Source of the DNA: Plasmodiophora brassicae | Lineage: Eukaryota > Endomyxa > Phytomyxea > Plasmodiophorida > Plasmodiophoridae | Direction: 5' to 3' | DNA length: 64,000 nucleotides | Assembly: GCA_039704465.1 (NCBI GenBank) | Contig: JASFAU010000013.1 | Location: 310,001-374,000 of the forward strand | Shown: piece by piece, positions 35,613 to 45,540 of the stretch | Position numbering within the stretch: the first letter of the stretch is position 1 | Layout of the letters: every line of letters starts with the position of its first letter | Position numbers and translations under genes: made by a program | The notes under the pieces: generated by a model | What the model saw: the letters and a program-made list of their open reading frames with translations, nothing else | Told to the model about the DNA's origin: nothing | Databases searched by the model: none

Positions 35613-37106
35613 ATGACGCCGGCGGCGCGCCTGCAGACGACGATGGTGTTCGCGGCGACGCTCCTGGGCCCGGTGATCTGGGTCGTGGCGTCGTCGTCGT
35701 CCGCGGGCGAATCGGACGTGTCGCAGACGTTGAAGCCGGTCGCAATGGAAGGCCCGTCCGACATGCGGTATATGGTCACCATTGATGCCGGCAGCAGTGG
35801 GTCCAGGATCCACGTCCACTCGACGAAGGTCACGCCCGGCAGTGGCCTTCCCGTGATCCAGGCCGAATTCACGCACAAGGTCAAACCTGGGCTGTCGTCG
35901 TACACGTCGGACCCGGCGGGCGCTGCGAAGTCGATCCGGACCCTGCTGGAGTTCGCCATGGACCATGTGCCGCGCTGGCAATGGCGTCGCACGCCCGTGT
36001 TCCTGAAGGCAACGGCCGGCCTTCGAAGCGTGGCGCAGGCGGAGGCGGCGGAGATCCTCGAGCACTGCGCCGAGTCGATCGAACGGACGGCGTTCGTCTT
36101 CAAGCGCACGTGGGCCTCTGTTATATCCGGTCGCGACGAGGGCATGTTCGGGTGGGTTGCCGCCAACTATCTCATGCAGCGCCTGCATGACCAGGCGAAC
36201 GCGCACCTTGGCCCCGTCGGCGTCATCGAGATGGGCGGCGCCTCCATGCAGATATCGTTTGTGCCGCAAGGGGCCGCTGATCCGAAGTGGACCGTCCCGC
36301 TGGAGATTGGTGGCAGGACGTACCAGCTGTACACGCACTCGTTCCTGGGGTACGGCCTCGAGCAAGCCCTGGAGAGGCTTGAGGAGAACCTCGGGGCCGG
36401 CGCACATAACCCGTGCATGCCCAAGGGCGGTCAGCCGCAGTTCCCTTCGTTACCTGGTGACTTCGACAAGTGCTCGGCGCTCATGCCGGACCTGCTGCGG
36501 TCCGATGCTCAGTGCCCCGCCGTATCCTGCAGCTTCAATGGCGTGTACCAGCCCAGCACCAAGGGGGTCGAGTTCGTCGCCATCGAGAACTTCTTCTATA
36601 CGAGCCGATTCTTTGGGGTTGTGCAACGCCCCGACCAGCTTGACGACGTTGCACGGCCGTTCTGCGCCAAGGACGTGGAAACTATGCGCAACGAATTCAA
36701 GAACGACGACAACCCCGAGCAGATCGTCAAGCGGTGCTTCAATGCGGCCTACGTGCATGCTGTCCTGACGACCGGTTTCGGATTCAGCGAACCGTTCGAG
36801 AACATCAAGGTTGTTCACGAAGTCAACGGCATTGGCATCGACTGGGCGATCGGGTCGGTCCTGTTTGAAACGATCAGCAATCCGAGTCCTCTCGCTCCAG
36901 ACACGGATACGCATCGACGGCCGCTGATGCTCCCTGCGCCTCCCGCGCCTGACGGGTGGTCATTCCCGTTCGTTAACATTTGGATCCTGGTACTCCCCAT
37001 CGTTGTTGTCGCAGCAGCGTTCTTCCTGCTGCGCAATGTCTCGAGCCGGCGAAGCAGATACGCGTACACCCCGCTCTCCAAACGGAATGCGTTTCCGTTG
37101 GTCTAA
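35613..37106 (+). CDS. Ecto-apyrase-like nucleoside di/triphosphatase (GDA1/CD39 family), 497 aa
   Basis: Hydrolyses nucleoside tri- or diphosphates, probably in the secretory lumen or outside the cell. The five apyrase conserved regions are visible: TIDAGSSGSRIHVHS, KATAGLRS, SGRDEGMFGWVAANYL, IEMGGASMQISF and IDWAIGSVLFET. There is an N-terminal hydrophobic helix (about residues 10-26) and a C-terminal one (about 450-475), the two-anchor layout of CD39 and Golgi/lysosomal members, followed by a short basic tail. Intronless. The ATG at 35613 is the only in-frame one ahead of the first helix. Convergent with the sphingomyelinase gene, 62 bp apart. Confidence 0.93.
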   Translation: MTPAARLQTTMVFAATLLGPVIWVVASSSSAGESDVSQTLKPVAMEGPSDMRYMVTIDAGSSGSRIHVHSTKVTPGSGLPVIQAEFTHKVKPGLSSYTSDPAGAAKSIRTLLEFAMDHVPRWQWRRTPVFLKATAGLRSVAQAEAAEILEHCAESIERTAFVFKRTWASVISGRDEGMFGWVAANYLMQRLHDQANAHLGPVGVIEMGGASMQISFVPQGAADPKWTVPLEIGGRTYQLYTHSFLGYGLEQALERLEENLGAGAHNPCMPKGGQPQFPSLPGDFDKCSALMPDLLRSDAQCPAVSCSFNGVYQPSTKGVEFVAIENFFYTSRFFGVVQRPDQLDDVARPFCAKDVETMRNEFKNDDNPEQIVKRCFNAAYVHAVLTTGFGFSEPFENIKVVHEVNGIGIDWAIGSVLFETISNPSPLAPDTDTHRRPLMLPAPPAPDGWSFPFVNIWILVLPIVVVAAAFFLLRNVSSRRSRYAYTPLSKRNAFPLV

Positions 37107-37168
37107 ATGTAATACTGAGTAGCGAATTATTCGACGGGCGTTGGCGTTTCGTGAAACTCCCGTTGATT

Positions 37169-39024
37169 TTATGTAGCATCGAGAGCGGGAGCACTATGAA
37201 CGCTTTGCCTTTTCAACAGGTGCTTCATCTGATGAAGAATCTCGTTGAAGCTGGTGATTTCATCGGTCACTGATGCCACGTCACAACGTTAACCCATAAC
37301 TGCAAACAGGGCGATATGTATCGCGACTCTCGTCACTTACCCACTCCCTGGGCCAGAAGCATCTCAGCAATGCAGTATCCACTGACCAGGAACGGAGTCC
37401 ACGCCAGTGCGATGGGGATGCGGAATCCAATGATCCAGAGCAACGGGAAGATCATCAGGGCAAACAAGGTTCGCCGATGATGACGCGAACGTCGTCTGTT
37501 TGCCTCCTGCCATGGGACAGAGCACGCTTCAGCTTATAGTCAAGGCGGCGGGACGCGCAACTAACCTTCCGCCCCTGCATGCAGATTGCCATGGCTGCCT
37601 GAAGCAGCTCATGATCGTGGGTGGTTATCGAGTCGAGAGGCCACTTTTGGCGGTCATCGCCAACGGCGGCACCTGACGCGGGCGTCTTACGAGAACCGGC
37701 AAACACAGCTTTAACACCCCAGTGGTCGCTTAGAGGAATCCGCGACGGGGGACTTGATGTGCCTTATCACACAGTTTGTCAGGGCAATGATCCCAGTGGA
37801 AACGGTCAAGCGAACCTGCTGCCTGCGCCGCCATGTCCATGAACTCAATCGCCAGCGAGCATTCGCGCAGAGACCAGTGGATTCGAGGATCAGACAAAGG
37901 TTGATCCAGAGTAGCGAACATGACGTAGTCTAATCGTTGCGGTTTGATGCCCTCTTTGTAGGAGAAGGCGTTGTCTGGCGTGCCAAACGTGCAGCCGCTC
38001 CAATCCTCTACGGCAGCGTCGCGCGACTAAATTGTCGTTAGCCTTTGGCATCTGATGAATGTCCGGAAGGAATACCTCTGAGGTTGGGTGACAGTAGTCC
38101 CAGGCGTCGCGCAGTGATACGAAACTTCTCAGCATACACATCGAGACGGAGTTCGGCCAGCAGTTGAAGTCGCCCATCACAACGACCTGGCAAAGCAAAT
38201 GAGTAAACATTTACATTATACCCACCACGAATGGAGTGCAGTCGTTACTAGGGGAGCGCGAGCAGTCGCCCGTATGAACTGAGCGGTTTCGAACGCCTGC
38301 CCCATGCGATGCGATAAATACTCGTCGTCGTCGGGATTGTCCACATCTATATGGGCGCTCAGCGACTCGCCAACGCACTAGCACGTGCCTAATCGTACAC
38401 ATCGCGTGCAAATGTGTGACAAACACGTCGATAGGGCCAGTTGGGGAGGACAAGCGAAGCAGGCCGACCCCACGACCCGCTAGGTAATCGCTGTGATGCA
38501 ACTGCATCGTGCGACGGTTAGACCAGGGTCCCCCCACGGCGCTCTTGACACCAGACCTTGTAGGGTTTCCCGTTGATTAGGAAGCGCTTCCAGACAACAT
38601 CGACGATGGGCAAACGGGACAGGACCAGGACGCCAGTCCCGTGCGACCCAGGCCAGAACGGAAACCCGATCCCACCGGCGAAATAGTGAGCATAGATCAG
38701 GCCGGCCTGACGACCCGCTGTCCTCAGCGCGTCACGCTCGCGAGCATGCCAGACCTCTTGAAGCGCGATCACGTCGTACCCGTGCAGGCGTTCGCCCAGC
38801 GCCTCGACACGCGCCTCGACATGCGGCAGGAAATACAGGCCCCACACGTTCATCGTCAGGACGCGGAGCTCGAACGGGTCGGCCTCGTCGCCGACGACGC
38901 TACCGCGGCCTGAATCCGCGTCACGCGGCGTGCCCGTGCCCGTCTCCCGGCGCAGCATCCCATGGCTGTTCACGTACGTGATGTCCCGGCGCAGACGGTC
39001 CGCCAGCCACAGGACATGCGACAT
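37169..39024 (-). CDS. Neutral sphingomyelinase-like phosphodiesterase (ISC1/SMPD2 type)
   Basis: Endonuclease/exonuclease/phosphatase-fold enzyme expected to cleave sphingomyelin or inositol phosphosphingolipids to ceramide. Exon 1 (38557..39024) has TMNVWGLYFLP, the catalytic Glu in ALQEVW, and NGKPYK. After a 55-nt intron come LAGRGVGLLRL and DVFVTHLHA; further exons give VVVMGDFNC, GTPDNAF...QRLDYVMF and the active-site SDHWGV. Near 37340-37470 two hydrophobic helices match the C-terminal membrane anchors of this family. After a strong GTAAGT donor the last exon reads TDEITSFNEILHQMKHLL and ends at 37169. Exon edges between 37480 and 38400 are approximate. Confidence 0.88.
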
Positions 39025-39359
39025 CGGCGACGGTCACGACGCGTCGACCCCCCACCACCCGGCGCAGGCGTGATCCGACCCCCCGTCCGTCCGTCCGTCC
39101 GGCCGGGGCAGCAACCCCGTACCCCCAACGGCCTACGCCCCCCGTCCCCGTCCCACTGCCGCAGACTTTGGCCTGATTCCGTCTCCCGGCTCCGGCTGGG
39201 CCGCCACGTTACGTACCTGGTACCATACGCGCCTCAGCGGCCATTTTTGCCCAACAACAGCAAAGGCGGCCTGGTTCTGGGGAGGCACAAAGCCGGTCGG
39301 CGGCGACAGTGCCCCGAATGCGGCAACACATTGTACATCTGGTGCGATATGGAAGACCG
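39025..39359. other. Intergenic region with a short CCGT tandem repeat
   Basis: GC-rich spacer between the sphingomyelinase 5' end and the Dabb gene 3' end. A (CCGT)n microsatellite of about four and a half units lies at about 39083-39101. No gene seen. Confidence 0.5.
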
Positions 39360-39968
39360 CTATTGTTTATCGGGGGATGCCGATCGAGTCCTGGAAGCGT
39401 AGCCGATTGCGGCACCGAGTCCAAGGAATAGGAGAGGTACGGCAGCAGCGAAGAGCATGCGGCGTGTGGCGCGGCGGAGTCGTTGCCATCCAGCCCTGGG
39501 CGACGTTGGCCGGGGCGTTGGCAGCACGGCGTGGTCGTCGATAAAGTCAACTGCCAGGACGGCGTCGGCCACTGGAGAGCGATTATCAGGATATTCGAGC
39601 GGGCGTATTCGGAAACGGGGTGGGTAACGGACGGGGTTTGATGTACGTGTCGACGACAGAAAGATGTGTCGGGTGGTGGGCGTATACCTGCAGGTCGGCG
39701 GCCGATTCGAGCGCAACGATCAACGCGTGCGTGTACCCGGCCGTCCTGGGTCTATAGTTCGGGTACATCTGGTTGTCCTGTGCGCCGACTGCGAACACCC
39801 ATGTGTTCAGGCATCACGCCCCCGACGACGCGAACCATAACGCCGACCTGCAACGCTGACGATACACGGGATCTGCGTCGACAGGCCGTGGATGGCGTCC
39901 ATCATCGCTTGCGTCGCTGGCGGCGTCGCATCGTCCCTCACTCGCAGCAGAACAATGTGGTACAGCAT
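39360..39968 (-). CDS. Stress-responsive A/B-barrel (Dabb) domain protein with C-terminal membrane anchor, 162 aa
   Basis: Exons 39848..39968, 39633..39788 and 39360..39571 total 489 nt (163 codons); introns are 59 and 61 nt. The product opens MLYHIVLLRV, the Dabb hallmark, and continues through YTHALIVALESAADLQVY and HPTHLSVVDTY to VLAVDFIDD, matching a complete dimeric alpha/beta-barrel unit. After a Pro/Arg-rich linker it ends with a hydrophobic helix (MLFAAAVPLLFLGLGAAIG) and a short tail, so it should be tail-anchored. Dabb proteins are usually soluble; the biochemical role of this one is not predictable. Confidence 0.85.
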
Positions 39969-40333
39969 GTTTTGGCGCGCGCGCGTGTCACACAACGTCC
40001 GCGCGGATCCTGCCCCAACGCCACTGGCGTTCTGGAACCACGATCCCGAGCAACCACCGCAGCCAGCGACCTTGACCATCCCCCGCAATTCAGTCTCTCG
40101 AATTATTCACCCACCCACTGTGGACGGTGGGTATGATATCGACAGGTACGTACCGTCAGAAGAGCGGCGCCGCCGGCAGCCAACTGCGAGGCGTGTGGAG
40201 AGAGAGCGAGAGACGGGCCGGAGTGGGACTCCGTGCAGTCGTGTGTGTGCTCCGGTGCTCCCCCCGACTGTCGGCCCAGTCCGTGTCCGAGACACTGCCA
40301 TCATCCGTTGTCGTTCGGGGCACGGCGGATGCG
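39969..40333. other. Divergent promoter region between Dabb and PRPP synthetase genes
   Basis: About 365 bp between divergently transcribed genes; GC-rich, no recognisable gene. Frames open here on the plus strand lack an ATG that improves the PRPP synthetase model. Confidence 0.4.
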
Positions 40334-42153
40334 ATGATGTCGTGGGCGGGCCTGGCGCGGGCGGCACGATGCCGGCTGGTGTGTGCCAGGCGGATGTCAT
40401 CGGCGGCGGCGGCGACGCCCTGGCAGCGGAACGTGCAATGGGGGCTGCCCGTGCTCGGGGTCGCCGTCGTGTATGCTGTCTGGTCGCGGCGCGAACAGGC
40501 CGTCGCTGAGGATGTTAAAGCGCCTGCGACAAACGACGCAGGCGCACATGGGACGGATGGTGGACCTCCTGCTGGGGACCGTCAGCCGATAGCAACAGCG
40601 CGTTCAGCGAATAAGCAGAAGGCGCACTATAAACCGTTGGTGTTCTCCGGATCAGCTAACGTGCCGGTACGAACGATACGCCTCTGTGTCCACCAATGAC
40701 ATTATTGTGTGATGATACCCATCCGGGCAGTTGGCAAAAGAGATCTGCGCTCATTTGGGCACGAAGCTGGGTGAGATGACGATCACCAAGTTTGCGGATG
40801 GCGAGATAGGCGTTCAGGTCCACGAAAACGTCAGGTCGGCGGACGTCTACATTATTCAGCCGACCTGCCCGCCCGGCGTGAACGACCACCTAATGGAGCT
40901 CGTTCTCATGATCAGTACATTCAGGTGACCTGTCTGCTCACGTCCTATCGCCAATCTGCTGACCAAGCACATTGGGCTTAGGAGGGCGTCCGCCCGAAAG
41001 ATATCTGCAATCATTCCGTACTTTGGCTACGCTCGACAGGACCGCAAGGTTGGCCATCGTGCGTTTCCTCGGCAGACCCCGTTTGTGAACGTCCCTGTAG
41101 ATGACGTCTCGAGTTCCCATTTCAGCTGCCGACGTTGCCCTACTGCTTGAGTCGGTCGGCGTCGACCGCGTCGTCGCCGTCGATTTGCACTGCGGGCAGA
41201 TTCAGGTGTGAACCCTGCGAAACCAGATGCACCCCCCCCCCCTTTATAACGCGCGCTCGCGGTGTACAGGGATTCTTTGGACCGCGAACGCCCTGCGACA
41301 ACCTCGAAGGGGCGGTAGTCGCCCTGCCGTTCTTCGCCGAGTTGGGTCTCCGGGGTGAGAACACAGTGATCGTGAGTCCAGATGCGGGTGGCGTGTACCG
41401 GGCCAAGAAGTTCAGGTATCGAAGCGTGCCGCGAGGTACCGGTTTTGTATTGGTGATGAGCGCCCCCAGGGACGGACTGAGACACTATGGGCTGGATACC
41501 GGCCTAGCGATGATCATCAAGCAGAGGTTGCGCGCCAACGTCGTCGACCGCATGGACTTAGTCGGAGACGTCAAGGGCGCCGATTGCATCATCGTCGACG
41601 ATATGATTGACACCGGTGGGCCGTCCCCCCAATGAAATGCGACCGCCGGTACCACGTTGACATGTCGTCCTAGCTGGAACGCTGTGCCAGGCCGCTGAAG
41701 TCTTGAAAAAGTATGCCGGCGCACGCGCCCCAGACCGTTTGGTTGCCGGGCGTTCATCTCAGTAATTCGTGTGTAGGCAGGGTGCCAAGCGCGTCTATGC
41801 ATTCGCGACGCACGGCTTATTCAACGGGCCCGCCATCGAGCGGATCAACGGCAGCTGCTTCGAGAAGGTACCCATGCGCGAGGCGCGGGCGCAAACGTGT
41901 CGTGATGCAGCCTGACGCCCCCGCGTCGACGCAGGTCGTGGTCTGCAACACGGTGCCGCTGCCGGAGAACAAGCAGAGCGAGAAGATCGTCCAGCTGTCC
42001 ATCGCCGAGTTCCTCGCGCAGGCGATCGCGCGGATCCACACGAAGCAATCCGTGTCCGAGCTGTTCACCGCCGACTTCGACGAGCCGGCCGCGGCCGCCC
42101 CGGAACCAGCATCCGCCGCCGGTACCGCCCCGAACGAAGCGCCGACTCACTAA
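40334..42153 (+). CDS. PRPS: Ribose-phosphate pyrophosphokinase (PRPP synthetase) with N-terminal membrane-anchor extension, 445 aa
   Basis: Makes PRPP from ribose 5-phosphate and ATP for nucleotide, His and Trp synthesis. Nine exons (40334..40666, 40731..40924, 40982..41048, 41101..41205, 41270..41415, 41470..41615, 41674..41710, 41777..41867, 41935..42153) total 1338 nt (446 codons). Core motifs: VFSGSA near the start of the enzyme, [11 protein letters not shown] then [25 protein letters not shown], and the PRPP loop DDMIDTAGT. About 110 residues precede the core: an Arg-rich start ([14 protein letters not shown]), a hydrophobic helix ([15 protein letters not shown]) and an Ala/Gly-rich linker. 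This suggests mitochondrial targeting with a membrane anchor. The extension and core start share exon 1, so it is not a gene-model fusion artefact. The C-terminus adds a Pro/Ala-rich tail. Confidence 0.95.
41231..41241. repeat. C11 homopolymer in a PRPP synthetase intron
   Basis: Eleven consecutive C inside the 64-nt intron 41206..41269, ahead of the cttt and the acceptor. Likely length-variable; also a likely place for base-calling error, without effect on the coding frame. Confidence 0.8.
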
Positions 42154-42282
42154 ACACGACTCGCCTCGGGCACTCCTCCTGCATGGGGTGACGGCGTTCT
42201 CGGCCGACGACGGCCTCGGTCGGTCGAGGGCGTCAGTCTCGTTTTTGTGTCGCCGTTCGTGGTGGTGGTGGTGGTCGCCGCG

Positions 42283-43444
42283 ATGGTCGCGGACTTGGCC
42301 GTCGAGGCGGAACGCCAGTTCGAGGCGCACGACTGGGGCGCCGATGCCAAGTGGCAGGAGCGCCTGTCGCAGATGTTCATATCCGCCAGCGTCGACCCGC
42401 AGGTCGCCGTCATGAAGGCGAAGCGGAAGTACTTTCGCGGCGCGGTCAACGAGCACCTGGACGTCGAGCCAGCGCCGCAACGGACGACGCGTTCTGGGCC
42501 CGACCCTGACGATGCGCCGCAATCGTCGACGCGACGAGCTGTTATCATTACCTGCAATTACGTTCGCCTGGCAGCGAACGTTCTCGTCCTCTTGTTCACC
42601 CTTGGGTACGCGCTCATCGTTCGGGGTGTGCGATGCGCCACCTGACGTCTAGAGATCACGATAGGTTCATCGCGACGGTGTCGTCCCCTGGATTGAATGC
42701 CGTCGTCTTCCGGCTCCTCGTCCTGTGTGGGATCGTCAATGGCGCGATTCACGTCCTGACGACGCATGGGGTAACCTGGTCTGGTGGGCATCATTGGCGG
42801 GCTCCTTGTCGCTGATGGCCTGATGCAGAAACCAAAGATGGACGCTGCCTATGCCCAGCGGCTGTTCTTTGACGAGGAAATGCACTTTTTAATGCTGGAC
42901 TTTGCATTGATTGCTGCTTACCCGACGCTGGGTAAGTTGTTGACTGATACGTCCTGGCTCAAGTGTTAACCGTTGCCCTGTAGTTCCCATCCTCCCGATT
43001 GTCTGTCGCTCGGGGCTATTCGTTGCTTCGGCACTCGACCGTGCGATCCTGCCCATGTTTGCGCCAGGCTTGCATGCCAGGCTGTCGTCAACGTTGTCAT
43101 GGATCGGGTCGAAGAAGACTGCTCTTGATAACTGGTGTGCCTCGTTGGACATTTTAACCGGGATATCGTTCGTCCTGGGTATCCTCTCCCAGCACCGCCA
43201 GGTCCTGGTCACCGTCCTGGTCTGGCAATACCTTCGGGTCCGTTACATGTTCTCGACGCCGGCGCGGCTGGCCTTCCAAAGCTTCCGGCAGACCTGCGAC
43301 GGCGCGCTTCTCTCGCCGCGATGCCCCGGCCTCATCCAAGCCGCCTACAGGAAGGTCTGCGCCTGGGCCTACTCAACCGTGGACCCGGAGCAGGCCCGTG
43401 CCCGCCAGGAACAATTGCAGGGTGCCAAATGCACCATCATGTGA
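42283..43444 (+). CDS. TMEM33/Pom33 (Tts1)-family ER and nuclear-envelope membrane protein, 330 aa
   Basis: Exons 42283..42605, 42665..42770, 42829..42931 and 42984..43444 total 993 nt (331 codons). The membrane part runs VRLAANVLVLLFTLGF, RLLVLCGIVNGAIHVL, then a loop (EEMHFLMLDFALIAAYP) and the conserved C-terminal block HRQVLVTVLVWQYLRVRYM, matching the LRYS region of TMEM33. Family members shape ER tubules and help nuclear pore distribution. The first ~85 residues (an acidic and basic soluble stretch with KAKRKYF) are longer than usual for the family and unexplained. Tandem with the PRPP synthetase gene, 129 bp apart. Confidence 0.75.
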
Positions 43445-43605
43445 ATGCGAAACATGCTTGTGGTCGTGCACCGGCCCCTGAACGCGCATATTCCCCAATA
43501 CAGCCCGCGGTGCAGTTGGCCCATGTCATGTCCGCCCGGCGGGTGAGCGACGAACCGACGCGGTAAAGCGCGGGGTCCGCTGCAGCTGCGCGGATCCCCG
43601 TGACG

Positions 43606-44475
43606 ATGTCCGACTGGGCCCGGCTGCAGAACTACGAGGCCTCGTGGCTGCATGCGCCAGTCGTGACGAGCAGCGTCGCCGGGCTCCAGGTCGACACGGT
43701 CGTCAGCCTGTGCGCCGTGGCGTTCCAGGTCGACCCGGTGGCGATCACGTCGGCGGGGCGCGTGGCGTTCAGCAGCGTCCTCGTCGGGCAGTGCGGCACG
43801 CCGTTCTTCCGGGTCACCATGTGGCGGGACCGGTCGCGGTGGGTCGAACGGTTCCGGGTCGGCGACGTGATCCTGATGACCGACATCCGGGTCCGGATGT
43901 GGCGCGGTCGCCCACATGGCAGCACGACATCCGCCTCGCGCCTGTTCAACCTGAACCCTGCCGAGGCGCCGCCCTCATCGCATCTTCGACAGGTCTGCCT
44001 CGACCTTGCTCATCTGTCTTCCGAGCGTCTCCCGCGCCTGTCTTTGTCACCTCCACGGGACCGTCCAACATCGTCCCTGTCCTCGAGGACATACGTAGCC
44101 GTTGGCGAGATCGTCATGGCAACTTGTGACGGGACATTCATAGGCCCGGCTGTCATCCACACCATCGGGCGCCAGGTGCCTGACCCGTCGTCTGTCGTGG
44201 ACGCATCATCGTTCGCCTATCGCGGCCTGCCCGTTCGCGTGAACGGCGTCCTGGATTGCATGGCGTGCCCCGATGTCGTCCGCAGTCTCTGTGGAGGCCT
44301 GTGCCCCAAACTGGCCGTCACAACGCACAGGCACGTCGTCACCGAGCTGTTCGCCTGCCTGAACGCCAACGGCAACTCGCCGTTCGCCTTGGCGCGCATC
44401 GACGTCCGTGTCGCTGTCGATCGTAACGGCGTTGTCCGATCACGTCAGTCGGTCCTGCGCTCCATCGTCGTCTGA
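43606..44475 (+). CDS. Possible OB-fold protein (289 aa), function uncertain
   Basis: Single open frame starting MSDWARLQNY. The N-terminal half has an alternating beta pattern (VAFSSVLVGQCGTPFFRVTM, then WVERFRVGDVILMTDIRV) typical of an OB fold; the second half has a Cys cluster, CMACPDVVRSLCGGLCP, that could bind zinc. This combination resembles ssDNA-binding factors such as RPA or SHLD2, but the likeness is by eye only. No introns. If real, a role in DNA end protection or telomeres would be the first guess. Start chosen at the ATG 43606 rather than the in-frame GTG at 43600. Confidence 0.6.
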   Translation: MSDWARLQNYEASWLHAPVVTSSVAGLQVDTVVSLCAVAFQVDPVAITSAGRVAFSSVLVGQCGTPFFRVTMWRDRSRWVERFRVGDVILMTDIRVRMWRGRPHGSTTSASRLFNLNPAEAPPSSHLRQVCLDLAHLSSERLPRLSLSPPRDRPTSSLSSRTYVAVGEIVMATCDGTFIGPAVIHTIGRQVPDPSSVVDASSFAYRGLPVRVNGVLDCMACPDVVRSLCGGLCPKLAVTTHRHVVTELFACLNANGNSPFALARIDVRVAVDRNGVVRSRQSVLRSIVV

Positions 44476-44686
44476 TATCTCTGGATCCGGATTCCCGTTC
44501 CGGCCGGGAAGATATTCGGGGCGATCTGCATGTGATATTATGTTCCATGGCAGGCGCGTGTCTGGGTCTCTCGAGATTCGTACGCTTTGGTAGCGTCATT
44601 TAACAGATCGGTTCGTTGGATAGCGGTGGAGCGTTCGCTGCCTCGACTGTCGACCATGAACTCTGTCAACGCACGCTGTAGGGCGC

Positions 44687-45469
44687 ATGTGGTCCCGGTA
44701 CATAGGACGCCGTCTCACTGGTGAACCACCTTGTCCAGATGCCTACCTAGCTACGTTATTGCTGTTCGGCCATGTCACGATCTCGCACGCGTACACTTTG
44801 CTCCTGGATGGCCCGCGGAAGCCGACCGTGTCGACGCAGACGGCGGTGCCGGCGCCAGTCGCGTTCGACCCGAGCGTGGTCAACAGCACACAGTACACGT
44901 ACATGTTCTACGTTCACCCGAACGCGGACAACGGCAACTACCTGGACACGCCGACGACGCCGCCGTTGAACATCTTCAGCATCTATCACAAGCCGTCGTC
45001 CAGCGGCAAAGGCCAGCAGACGCTGTCAGTGTACATGAACCCGGACGGGAGCATTACGGCCAAGTCGTTCGGCGGCGCCAGCTCGGTGACGACGCAGGGC
45101 AAGTGTGAGAACATTGCCCACGACGACTGGAGCGGCATCGCCATTCGTCGCGACCCGGTCTGGAACGTTCTCGACGTGTTCGTCATGCCGGGCATTTGCA
45201 GGGCCATCGACGAGAGAAGCGACGACGATGACAACGACGACTTCTGCAAGACCCTTCATATGGTGGAGACGTCGGTGGCAGCGCCCCAAACGCCACTGCC
45301 GTACTTCGACCACTGGACGTTCGCGGAGACCTGCGCTGCCCCTGCCCCTAACGATGTTCCTAGCGTCGCGCGCCTGACCTACAGCAGCACCGTCTGCGGC
45401 TCCGCTTGCATCTGCAAGCGTATGTTACGCGAGGCCTACGCGCTGTGCTCGTTCTCTTACTCCTCGTGA
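44687..45469 (+). CDS. Predicted secreted or membrane-linked LamG-like protein, 260 aa
   Basis: Not firmly recognised. After about 20 residues there is a hydrophobic stretch (AYLATLLLFGHVTI) that could act as a signal or anchor. The main part (about residues 60-190) has a jelly-roll-like beta pattern (TYMFYVHPNADNG...NIFSIYHKP...LSVYMNPDGSIT...DDWSGIAIRRD...VLDVFVMPG), resembling concanavalin A/LamG domains. Several Cys in the C-terminal third fit an extracellular location. The 3' end may be extended by an unseen intron near 45440. It converges on the PLD gene 71 bp away. Confidence 0.55.
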   Translation: MWSRYIGRRLTGEPPCPDAYLATLLLFGHVTISHAYTLLLDGPRKPTVSTQTAVPAPVAFDPSVVNSTQYTYMFYVHPNADNGNYLDTPTTPPLNIFSIYHKPSSSGKGQQTLSVYMNPDGSITAKSFGGASSVTTQGKCENIAHDDWSGIAIRRDPVWNVLDVFVMPGICRAIDERSDDDDNDDFCKTLHMVETSVAAPQTPLPYFDHWTFAETCAAPAPNDVPSVARLTYSSTVCGSACICKRMLREAYALCSFSYSS

Positions 45470-45540
45470 ATATGGTGCCACTGGCCCTTGCCGTCTCTGA
45501 ATACAGAACCGGCGTCGTATGCGTTGTGCGACGATTTGAC

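Noticed and set aside
35414..36407. Long minus-strand frames (250 and 284 aa) opposite the apyrase gene
   Set aside because: Arg/Pro-rich antisense translations of a well-conserved apyrase; no independent evidence.
39083..39101. CCGT tandem repeat as a possible CRISPR or regulatory array
   Set aside because: A simple four-base microsatellite with no spacers.
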